Shown here: positions 34,301 through 46,300 of the stretch, piece by piece
Position numbering within the stretch: the first letter of the stretch is position 1
Layout: each line of letters starts with the position of its first letter
Assembly: GCF_009905375.1 (NCBI RefSeq)
Contig: NC_133650.1
Coordinates: 147,268,567 to 147,332,566, forward strand
Source of the DNA: Apium graveolens
Lineage: Eukaryota; Streptophyta; Magnoliopsida; Apiales; Apiaceae
DNA length: 64,000 bases
Direction: 5' to 3'
Made by a program: the position numbers and the translations under genes
The notes under the pieces: model-generated
Database searches by the model: none
Told to the model about the DNA's origin: nothing
Seen by the model: the letters and a program-made list of their open reading frames with translations, nothing else

Positions 34301-37300
34301 AGTTGAACAATTTTTTTAAAATAGGACAATAGCATTTGTAGCCTTTCTTATTGGATGAGTAGCCAAGAAGGATACTTCTGGTGGCACGAGCATCAAATTT
34401 CTTTGGATGTGAGCAATGAACATGGACAATGCAACGTAGCCAAAGACGCGTGGAGGAATTTGAGATACAAGATGTGAGTGAGGATATGATTTGAGGAGAA
34501 ATTGCAACGGGGTTTTAAACTTTAACACCCGTGATGGTATTCTATTTATGAGGTATGGTGGCAGTGAGAAGTGCTTCACCCCATAAACTTTTTGGAACAT
34601 GAGATGAGAAAATTAAGGATTGGGCTACCTCAAGTAGGTGACGGATTTTGTGTTCAGCCACAACATTTTGTTGTGGTGTGTTAATGCAAGAACTTTGATG
34701 AACAATCCCATTTGATTGGAAATATGACCCAATAACTAAATTGAAGAAATCACAGGCATTGCCCCTTTTTACAACCTGAATGTTTGTTTGAAATTGGTTC
34801 TGAATCATTTTCTGGAAGTTTTGAAAGATACAACATGTTTCAGATTTGTCTTTCATAAGAAAAGTCCAACTTAAGCGACTGTGATCATCAATTAGTAGCA
34901 AGAACCTACGTGCCCCGCTTATATTCTGAATTCTGGATGGTCCCCAGATATCCCCATGAATGAGTGAGAAAGGTTGAGAGGGTTGATAAGGTTATGGGGC
35001 ATAAATGTGACGAGAGTGCTTTGAAAAATGACAAATATCACACCTGAGAGACTTGGGATTTATATTGACAAATAAGGATGGAAATAAGTGTTTAAGATAC
35101 ATGAAACTTGGATGGCAAAGATGATAATGCCATATTGTGATATCATTGATTTCATAGACTGATTTACTGACTGATTTAGAGAAGAGAAGATACTGAGAGA
35201 CACAACAAAGATTTCTGTGGCCAGGCTTGACGTTTAACTTTTAGCATGTACAAACCCTTACAGAACATACCATAGCAAATCGTCCACCCTGATTTCACAG
35301 CTTGAAACACACAGAACTTAGTAGTAAACTTGGCTTCACAATTAAGATCTTTATTCAGTTTGCTCACTCAAATTAAATTACAATCAGGCTTCAGAATGTA
35401 CCGAACGAAACTCAAAACAAGACTTGATGTTCCAATACTATCTATTCTCGAATATGAACCATCAGCTATGCAAACCCTTCTATCATCGGAGCATTTGCTT
35501 AGAAATGAAATTAGTGACCTATCACCTGTCATGTGATCAGAAGCACTGTTATCTACAATCCAAGGAGCTGGAAGGCTTTGAATAACTTGGAGTGCTCGAG
35601 TGTTGCTTTGTTGTGAAACTAACGAGAGATGTTTTATAGAATTATTTTCTGCCATAGAAAGAGAACAGAGATGCTGGAAAAAATCTGATAGGCACGGCTG
35701 ACTAGTGCGTCAGAGATCGCAAAAAAAAGATGAAAACCTGAACAAACAGATCACAAGAGACTCCGACATGTGGCTGGAGACTTGAATAAAGCTGGGGTTT
35801 TGTGCTCGGAAGCTGCACAAACTCCTTGGAGAAGAGATGACAACAAAGTACTAATATTAGAGGTTTCCAGGATGTAACCTCAGAAGTAACCACCCATGTT
35901 CTCAAGACTCAAGAAATTATTGAGAACAAAGTTTAACTAGAAAGCTTCTAGCTCTGATACCATGAAGAAGTTGAAAATCAATATTGCTGATCTGTATTTA
36001 CGGAGTATACAGGTTATAGGATATATATACATCGATTAAGCCCCTAATCTTGCTAGTAAAACAAGAAAGTATATGATAGAGGATAAAATAAATCCTGGTT
36101 ACATAATTGATGTGAAATCAATTATGGCCAGTTTGGGTAATAAATAAAGCTCATTTAGAAGGGCCCAAAGCCCTGAATATCGATTCTTTTCGTAATTAAT
36201 AAATATGGGAAAAAACAGCTGATAAATCGAGTTCAAATAAGGATATAATTCCTTGGAAATTGGCCTCCAAGAAACCTCGTGGGATAAGGAATCAATTTCC
36301 TGCATTTTAGGACTCCAAAGTCCATTTTAAATCTGAGACTTTTCACCAAGTCTCCTAACCCTAGTCTACTTCGAGGCATCCCATGCCTATATAATGGGCC
36401 TCAACCCACAAATTAGAAATACGTTTTTTGACTTGATCCTTAGCATACAACAAGGTACGTTGGCATCTTGTGAAGACAGATTGAGTCACGAAACACGAGA
36501 GCAGTCAAATAGAGCCTTGAAGCTCACGAACCCTAGCAATAAATACACCCTAGTTTTTTATCCATAACATTTGGCGCCGTTTGTGGGAAGACAACAAACG
36601 TGGTGAATATACGGAGCAGAAACAACGTACCTAAACGAACCCCGGCTGGGACAACCCAGACAATTTCATCCGCCATTGAGATTCCTCCTCACTCGACTTA
36701 CTCCCAAGTGAAAACGGATCCTTTGAATCCCCCATCTAAATCACAGCCACCCCCAGTCTTAGGGGCAAATCCTCAAAATCCGAATCTGAATGCACCTTTG
36801 GGAACGCAATCTGCAAAGATGTTAACTATAGTGCATCACACGCCATTGAATCCCACCTATGGGATGCCGATCTACTCGGAGACTGAGGGAGTAGGCCAGC
36901 CCTACCGCCTCGATCCCAGCCTTGTGATGACCCTAATTATCTTAGAGGTCTACAACCGCTAAACAATGAAAAAGACGTGTCAGGGCCCTATACTACCGAG
37001 GAAAATGGAGAGTCAACTGACGAAGATGCCCATCATAGGAGGAGAAGGGATAAAGAGCCCATTGGAGGTAGTCGCATTAAGCCCGTGGGGGCAGGCAACC
37101 CGGAGTTCAGGAAGTTCAGGGAGTGGCATCTCAGACTTTCGAGGAAAGGATACGTGCCCATGAGGCAGAAATCCTAAGGCTAAGGAGTCAGGCTAGGCAG
37201 CTAATAAGGGCCAACTAAGCTAGAGGAACTAGGGGAACTACCCAGGTCATCGATTTGGAGGAAGCTCTTAGGAGAAAATCAGTGGAGGCCCCTCGGGGAA

Positions 37301-40300
37301 ACCCGTTTGAGTTGCTCTCCCTCGGAGACCTAGACGATCCAACCCCGCCTTTCAAGGCAGAAATCATGAACACCCATATCACGAGGAAGTTCAGGATGCC
37401 GACTATAAAGGCCTATGATGGAACGGGAGATCAAACTGCTGCTTCTTCATCTAAAAACTTAAGGAAAACTTATGCTAGAGAAGTCATGCATATAGAAGGG
37501 GAAGCTCCGAAAAGGGCTAGGACAGGAGTAGCAATGGTATTTGATGATTTTGACTTGGAAGGGGTGAAGTTTCCCCATGACGATCCCCTAGTCATAACAC
37601 CCATAATAGGGAACAACCCAGTGAAGAGAGTCCTGGTTGACAATGGAGCGTCGGTTGACATCTTACTTTATGATACTTTCATTAGAATGGGTTACAATGA
37701 TTCTCAATTAACCCCAACTGATATGCCGATATATGGTTTCGCTGGAGTTGAGTGCCCCATTGAAGGGATAATTAAGCTGCCTCTAACATTGGGACATGAG
37801 CCAAGACAGGCCACACAAATGCTGAACTTTGTGGTGGTAAAGGCTGGATCAACATATAATGCGATCATGGGAAGGACAGGAATACATGCATTCAAGGCAG
37901 TCCCCTCATCCTACCATTCCGTAAGTTTTCGACCAGAGATGGAATAGGAGAAGAAAGAGGAGACCAGAAGATGGCCAAAAGCTGTTATGTAGCCTCGCTG
38001 AGGGCAGATGGAGTAGAGGGGCAGGTCTTGCCTATTGAAGACCTGGATATCCGTGAGGATGATGAGAAACGAGGAAAACCAGCGGAAGACTTGATCCCGG
38101 TTCCTTTGGCTCCCGAGGACCATGAGAAAGTGACTTTCATTGGAGCATCATTGGAGGAGCCCCTTAGAGGGAAGTTAGTAAAGTTCTTGCAAGAGAATAA
38201 TGATGTGTTTGCATGGTCGGCAACAGATATGCCTGGTATAGATCCGGAATTGATCACCCACAAATTGAACATGGATCCTAATCGAAAGACCGTGAAGCAA
38301 AAGAAAAGGAGTTTTGCCCCTGAGAGGCAGGAAGCTATCAAGTAAGAAGAGGCTGGTTTCATTGAAGAGATAAATATCAAGTGACTCACTGCGTCCAAAA
38401 AACTCAAGTAGGTCGCTCATTACAAATTTGACTCAAAATGATCATTAATTAACTTAATTTGATCATTCCGTTGAAGTCAAAAACTGAAATTAGCCAAAAT
38501 TAAAAAATGTTAACACGGGAGGGTAGGCGTGGTTTTGGGCTTGAATATGGTTATTAAAACTTGTTTTTTGACTCACAAAATCATGTTCAAATCTCGTTTC
38601 TAATATTCAAAATTTTGAAAATAACTAAGTTGGGAGAATCAAAGCCAGATTTCATCATGATCCTGTGAGCCAAATAGAAAGTTTCAGTAATCATATTGAA
38701 GCCCAAAACGAGCTTTACAATCCTATGTTACCATTTTTCAATTTTGGATAATTTCAATTTTTGACTTTATCGAAATGATCAAATTAAGTTAATTAGTGAT
38801 CACTTTGAGTCAAATTTGCAACCAGAATATATATATATTACAACCCAAAATATGAATAAATTCAAATTATTCGATTTCGACTTGGAATCGACAGATAACC
38901 TAAAAGTATCTGATTCAACCATTACACCTCCCGCTATTGCTTGCTCACGTAGCAACTACCTGATCTGACATCTGAAAACCTACAACACGGTAGGGGCTGC
39001 CAGAAACGCTCTTACGAGCGGTGCGCCTAAGTCTGACCATCTTATTGCTTAACTGCCATGGTTAGATCAAAGCAAATAGGTGAGCAAAGGCGCTCAACAA
39101 GTAACTATATAGCAGTTTTAAATATCAACATAACAACATTAACTGAGGCATTCTATTTCTGGATAAAACTGAACTGGGTGGCAGTATTCTTTTAATGGCT
39201 AGGTAAAGGCTTTAAAAAAAAAGTTCCGGGCTTTCAAGATTCAAGATTTGGGAGAAAGCCGACATTCATCACAAATCAACAACATGGTTCTCAAAGATTT
39301 TTCTCATTTCAAAGGAAGCAACCATTCAAGCTTCGAGAATCAAAAACAACGTAAGGTGACAGAAATCTCAATGAAATTTCATCACTCTAAGAAAATACTA
39401 CTCGTTCTGTTTCATTTCAAGTAATTAAGCATGTTGCTTTATCAAAGATATACATTACTCTTTTTATTAAAGAATCCTTAGTTGGAATATCCATCTTTTA
39501 AATATAATACGGGTGATCAACCCGTACTGACCTCCATCTGGTCATTAAGGTACCTATGACATTATTTCAGCCTAATAGTGGACTAGCCCCGCTAGCCTCT
39601 TATATAACTGGACTAGTCCCACTAGCCTCTTACGTCTCTATCCAATCCTCAAGGAATTCATTTTGAAAACTTTGTGTTGGAATACAAGAAAGTTTATCTA
39701 GATTCAGTTTTAACATTATCGATAAGAGAAATCATTTGGACTCTTTCAAGTCAAAAGTCATTCTTAATTCCAATTTAAGAATTCAAGGAAAGTGAACAAA
39801 TCGAAAATAAAAGGGGATCATAAGTTAAAGGTATTGATCGATCGTTGAACAAGTGTATAAGTTTGCAATAAGGATAGTTCCAAAGAACGATACATAACAA
39901 GCTATAAGAAATAACAGGGCATCTCGGTTTACAAGATATAACATGTGAAAAGTTCATAAATCCCTTTTTAGGGTCAAGGATTAATAAGATACAGGGATAG
40001 GGTAACAAGTTCTAGAAACAAGGGGTTACTGTTAGGGATCGTCAAATGGACTTATAACGAGCTTATTCCAGGGAACAGTTTAGGGTTTCTCAAGAATCAA
40101 TAACAAGTATAACAAAGAACTTTCATTCTATCATGGCCTCAGTAATATCCTCTCTATATCAATTCATAATAGACGGCAGAGTTACTTGCTTCAAAAGCTT
40201 TCTTGCTTTACGGAACCTGAGCTACTGCCACCTAAGATATCCTTTCCTTTCCTAGCCTGAATGCCTATGCTATCCAAATCTACAATACAAAACAGAACCC

Positions 40301-43300
40301 TAATTAGCAACTTGATCGATTCCCGACGTTTCTCAGAGCGTCTAACTTCTACTCCAATCGCATTAGACACTTATCTTATATACTCATGGATAACACGTAG
40401 CACATAATAAGATAAACGTCTATACTTTTTATATCACCGATTATCTTGATACTTCACACATAACAAGAATCACATAATCCCATGATTTTGACAACTCAAT
40501 CTTATTAAATCGTGTCGACTACATTTCTTATACACATCAATTGATTTACTTTTGAAAAGTCGAGCATGACGCAATCGTATTTACGCTTACCCTTAACATA
40601 TCAATCAATAGTTACATTTTAACACTTAACACGTAACATGCAACTCCATCTCAACATATAATCCAATTAACAAATCACAAAATCTATATTCGATTTATCA
40701 ATATAACCAAACGAACTAACATGCACAAGTCCAATTCATGATTTCCTTTAAACCGAATAAAATCCATTTTTTTTAAAAATCAAAATCTTAACTTAATCGT
40801 ACTCAACTAATCACATATCAATTAACATTCCTTCGAACCCAAATTTGGTTTCCAACTTAACCGATAAACCAATAAAACATCGAAACAAACGTGTAAAATC
40901 AACATGCAACCATTCGTAATCAACATGCATATTCTTAATCATAAACCGAATCCTAATTCAAACCAAATCTAAGGAATAAGTTCTTATCAATCAAGTTTAT
41001 CACATATTTCGAACCAAAATCTTATAAAACCGAAAGTTACATTCGGATTTTCCTAAACCAAAGCAACATCAATATGCATCAACTAATTCGATTGTACAAT
41101 AGGTTTTACGACTCAGGCAAGCATCACTGTCCACAGCCGGTTCACTGGAGTTCATTACCGGCGGCGGCAAGGTCTCGGAGATGCCCCCATTCAGTGTTTT
41201 CTTCGACGAAACCTCTCTGATTAGTTTTTATTTCAACAATCCACTAACATGCAAACATCAATCAGTCATTTTATGGAAAGAGATTAGGAGAACAACTCGA
41301 ATCAAGCAAGATCCCGAAAGGGTTCGTCTTTTTCAAACCAAACACACGGCCACACTCTCACATGTAAGCGCATATACATATATATAACCAGATGAGCATA
41401 GATGAGCTAAAAATTGAAATTCGGCCATGGAGAAACCAAGAACCGAGAGGAGAGAGAGAGTTTACCAAAGAGAGAGAGAGAAGAGAAAGAAGAGAGAGGC
41501 CGGGTGAAGAAGAGAGAAAAAAAAGAAAGGGATGGGTGTATATATAGCCAAAATGGCAGGGGCATTTTGGTAAAAATGCAATCAATTTCTGAATTTCTGT
41601 TTTGTTTTCTCTTGATTAACACTAAAATCATTTTGAAAAATACAAATCATTTTTATAATATTAGAAAATATCATAAATTCTATTTTATTAATAAAGAGCA
41701 TAAAATTAGCTCTTCCCCCATATTTTTAAATAAATTTTTGAGCGAAGAGGATAAAGAAATACATTTTTTCTTTGGCAGTTGAAGAGTTGTAGTTGGATAA
41801 GGGGGTTGGAGTTCTATCGTTGGGAATTCTCGGACTCGAAGTGAATGAAGAATGATTGAGATGATAGCATAGCTAGGATGAACTTGAAAGATCATTTATT
41901 ATAGATTTTACAAATAAATCCCAAATATTAAAAATAAACTCCTTAAAGTCATTTTAAAATATCAGAACATTAAAATAATTTTGACTATCATTTTGAAAAG
42001 TATCTGGGATTATTCCAAAGCTAGTGAAACAAATTTCGCACCTTGATCATATTTTAATAATTTTATAAATTTATGTAAGGATCAATAAATCCTTGATTAA
42101 ATCAGATAAATCCTTTTTAAAGCCATTTAAAAACTCGTGAATCACAGATGCATACTCGTAATCATCAAATAACATATATTCACAAAATAGTAACCACCAC
42201 AATTTGTATCTTTATACCTTAGCACATATTTCCCTTTTTAATTACTGATTACGCGAGTAATAATTACTCGACAACCCAATTCACAGAATAACTTTCCGAT
42301 TATAAACTCAAATCACAGAAACACACAAATGTCTTCACATTTATCATACTTATTTATAATTCTCGACCTCTACTATCTTAACCCTTTTTAATCCAACCTT
42401 TAAATAACGGGTCCCGTTCTACTTGACGGCCCAACAATCACAACTTAAGCCCTTAGCTGACTCATCAAACTGGAACGAGACTTTGCTTGTTTCTTATTAC
42501 TATTTCACAGAAATTAAACATAAACCACAAAAATCATTCATCTTTTTATTATATACATAATTCCACATAATCCACATTCATAGCACAAAACTTTATTCTA
42601 TTCACAGAAATACATTGCGAAAATCCCAGTTGCTACAATAACTGATAATGTAACACAATTTAATAATGAGGAATTTAGGAAGTACTGTGAGGAGAATGAG
42701 ATTGAGCTACGGTTCACTTCCGTAGCCCATCCTCAGGCCAATGGGCAAGCAGAAGTGGCAAATCGGATTATTCTGGATGGATTAAAGAAGAGGATTAAAA
42801 ACTCTAGGAATAACTGAGTAGATGAGATACTTCCGATACTTTGGGCTTACATGACCACTTGTAGAGTCACTACAGGAGTAACACCAATTATGTTAGTGTA
42901 TGGGGCATAAGCGGTCGTTCCAGTGGAGATATCACATTCATCTCCGAGAATCCAAGCATACAATGCTGAAGAAAATGAGGAGGGGCAAATGTTAGCCCTG
43001 GATTTAATAGATGAAGTGCGGGATGAAGCACATGCAAAGATTGTGGAATATCAGAAAAAAGCTTCCTCTTATAACAGCCTAAGGGTGAAAGAAATGTTTT
43101 TTAAGCAAGGTGATTTGGTCTTAAGGAAGGTGGAAGCTTCTGGAGTAGGAAAAAGAGGAAAACTCGCCCCAAATTGGGAAGGGCCGTACAAGATTAAAAG
43201 CGTACAAGGAAGAGGATCGTACAAGTTGGAAACTATGGATGGTGATGAAGTACCAAGAACTTGGCATGCTCAGAACCTGAAAACTTATTATATATAGTTC

Positions 43301-46300
43301 GTTGGAAAGGAAGTGCTTACTTATTAAAATAGGAATAGTAGAAGCTATATTCTAATTACCGAGGAATGAAGCTTTGCTTACTTAGGATTTTATATTTCAG
43401 TTCAATAGGATTTTTATTTTGAGTTTAGTTTACAAAAATCTATGTAAGGGATGGATCCCAAGAATTTATGAAATTTATGAAGTTTTCGATATGTGCATTA
43501 CGTTTCTGCGAAACATAGAGTGATGATAAGCAAATCAAATGCAGATAAATATAAGGACAATAAAGTTCGATAAATAAAGAAACTACAAGTCTTCAGCATA
43601 AATAAACATAAATAAACAAGCCATGCAGGGCCAATAAATCTCTAAGGAGCAGAAGCATCCTCTGTGTTCATATCATCGTCTCCCCCGCTCTCACACGATG
43701 TCTCCGCAGTGGCAGTCTCGCTCGAAGAAGAGCTGGGATCCTCCGTGGCAGGTCTAGAAGATGACTCTGGAGGGGGAAAAAGTTGGGTATGAGGAACGTC
43801 CTCAGAGACGACTATGCGGGTACGAAACCTTTGTAGTAAAGCCTCATCATCCGGACAAGGGCAGTCCTCCGGGTTAATATCCGGACAGGTATCGTTCAAT
43901 GTCCCAAGGGCCGTGTCCCAACCAGTCCTAAAAAACTCGGGAAACACCGTATCGTCCCTAACCCGCGTAGTCTAAGCAAACTCATCTGTGTCCAAGTACG
44001 CGTCGATGGTTCTATCCCGTTCAACCTTGAGCTTCACCAACTCCGCGTTGGCTTCAGAGAGTTCCTCTTCCTTGCGTTTCATCTTCATCTCCAAAGCAGA
44101 TTGTTTGACCTTCTGCTTTCTTAAGGCCCTGTCGGATTTCTCCGAAGCCTTCTTCCAAGATTCAGCATGTCGAACAGCCGCCTGGAAATGGGCATTAGTC
44201 TGAAACAAAAACAGATATGAGGTAAGGCAAGGATAATGCTTCAAAAAAGAAGAGGATCAAAATAAATAGGGAAAGGGCATACTGAAGCAATGGATTGAGC
44301 TCCCATGAGTTTCACCCGATCTAAGTCTTGACCAGCCACTACATCTGTGAAGTCCTTGAGGGTAATAGAATGGTAGGACCAATCCCAGGCATGCTTTGTG
44401 GAGCCAAACACAGTGTCCCCTCGACGGAACCCCCATAGATGCTGAAATGAGCCTGTAGAGGGAAGAGCAGGAATGGCTGTGGCCTTAGTCCCAGGCTCCC
44501 AGCAGAGGAGGCCTCGACCACTTGTTCTTTGTGTTTCCTCAAGAAGCTAGGCTCTGTGGCCTTCCCTCTAGTATCAAGCCCAGCAAGCCTGGCCGTTTTC
44601 ATCCTTACCGTCTCCTCAACAACGGGAACGATGGCGTTAATCTCCTGAGCCGCTGAAAGTAAAATAAAAAACAAAGAATAAGTTATGTTAATAACATATG
44701 AAAAAGAGAAATAAAAATAAAAGGGATGAGAAATACCCTGTAATGTGACTGGGGAAAGTCCCACATGGATCAGGGAAAACTCTTTCAACAAAGTCCATCT
44801 GGCAGTCTTGACCTCATCTTTAATAATTTCTCTATATATGAGATTTTCCTCATCTGATAGGTGAATGGTTTTGGGGTTGCCATCACTAACTTTACCAAAG
44901 GAAGACCTAAAAAGGGTTCCCCAATCACCTTTCTCCCATTTCAGACCAACAAAACAGTCCCTCCAATGCTGGTTGTTATCAGGAGTGGAGGCACTGTTGA
45001 AAATTTGTGGACATTTGGGCCTCGGCATGATGTAAACCCAACCACAAGAGGTCTGGGCACTGTTATAGCACTAAAAGATTTTCCTAAAAACGGTTACAGA
45101 AAGGGGAAAACCCTGCCTAAGGCATAGGACCATAAAACATATGACGTTCCTCCAGGCATTGGGTGGAAGTTGACAAGGATTAACTTGAGTCGGCTAACAA
45201 CTTAGGAATAAACTCGTGGAAAGGAAACTTAAGACCCGCAGTAAGGACATCTGCATAAATAAAAAGGGTATCACTTTTCCAGTGGCATGTACAATTACCA
45301 CCGTCAACATGGATTATCCAAGGGGTGGACGAACATTATAAGTTGTGTTAAGATTGTTAATGTCAGCTACTTTTAAACAATTTGTTGCAATAATCAAAAT
45401 AATCTAAATGAGTATTGGATGGGTACTCATCTCCCCAAATGTTGATCATATCTAACAGAGACGTATAAGATGAACGGACTTGAATTTCGTTACCTCTCTT
45501 TGAAACTGAGGCAATCTTAGCAGCTCTTTCAACACCTTTGTCCGCCATGAATGAAGGTAGGATGAATGCTTGAGGCTGGAAGCTGGGGGAAGAAGATGAA
45601 GATTTAAGCAATCTTCAAGCAAAAAGCCAGAAAAAGCCTAACCGGAAAACCTGGCTGACCATTGGAAAAACCTAAGGAGGTTGGGAGAGGAGAAAGGAGA
45701 GGAGATTTAAAAATGAGAAAGTGAAGTGTGAGTGATGTCACTTCACCCCACTCATATATAGCCCCTCCTAGCCGGTCAATGGGCCGGTAAAAGGGGAATG
45801 TTAACCGGTTATAGCCGGTCAAAAGCCCAGCCCAAAGGCTTAGGCCCAATTCCAGAAGCTTCCAAAGTATTCTTAAGGAATAAAGAATAAATAGAAAATA
45901 ATAATAAACTTGGAATTTGGAAAATTCCAGAACATTCTGGAAAAATCAAGAAGGAAAAGCCTAGGAGGCTCAGATTGAAGATGAATAGGCCCAATCAATA
46001 AAAAATAGGCCAGATAAAGAGCCCAAGTGTAGGCACAAACAACATTGGGTCCAAAAAGTATGTGCAACATTTGTTGAAATTCGGTCCAAAAGGAAGGAAA
46101 TGTATTTTCGGTCAAAATTGGGTCAACGAAGGAATTCCTGACCCCAAAAGACACGAACTGTCGATCAGAATCCTGGTCGAAAAATGTCCTGGTCGAAAAA
46201 TCCACGACCAGGAAATAACGGACCATAATTCGGTTAGAAAGATTGGTCAAAGGTAGAATCCTGACCGAAATTAGGTAGAATCCTGGCCGAAAGATTTCTG

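Noticed and set aside
41181..41895. ORFs in the GA-rich part of the foreign block in Tat-3
   Set aside because: They are low complexity and on both strands, with no domain; they fall within LTR-like sequence.
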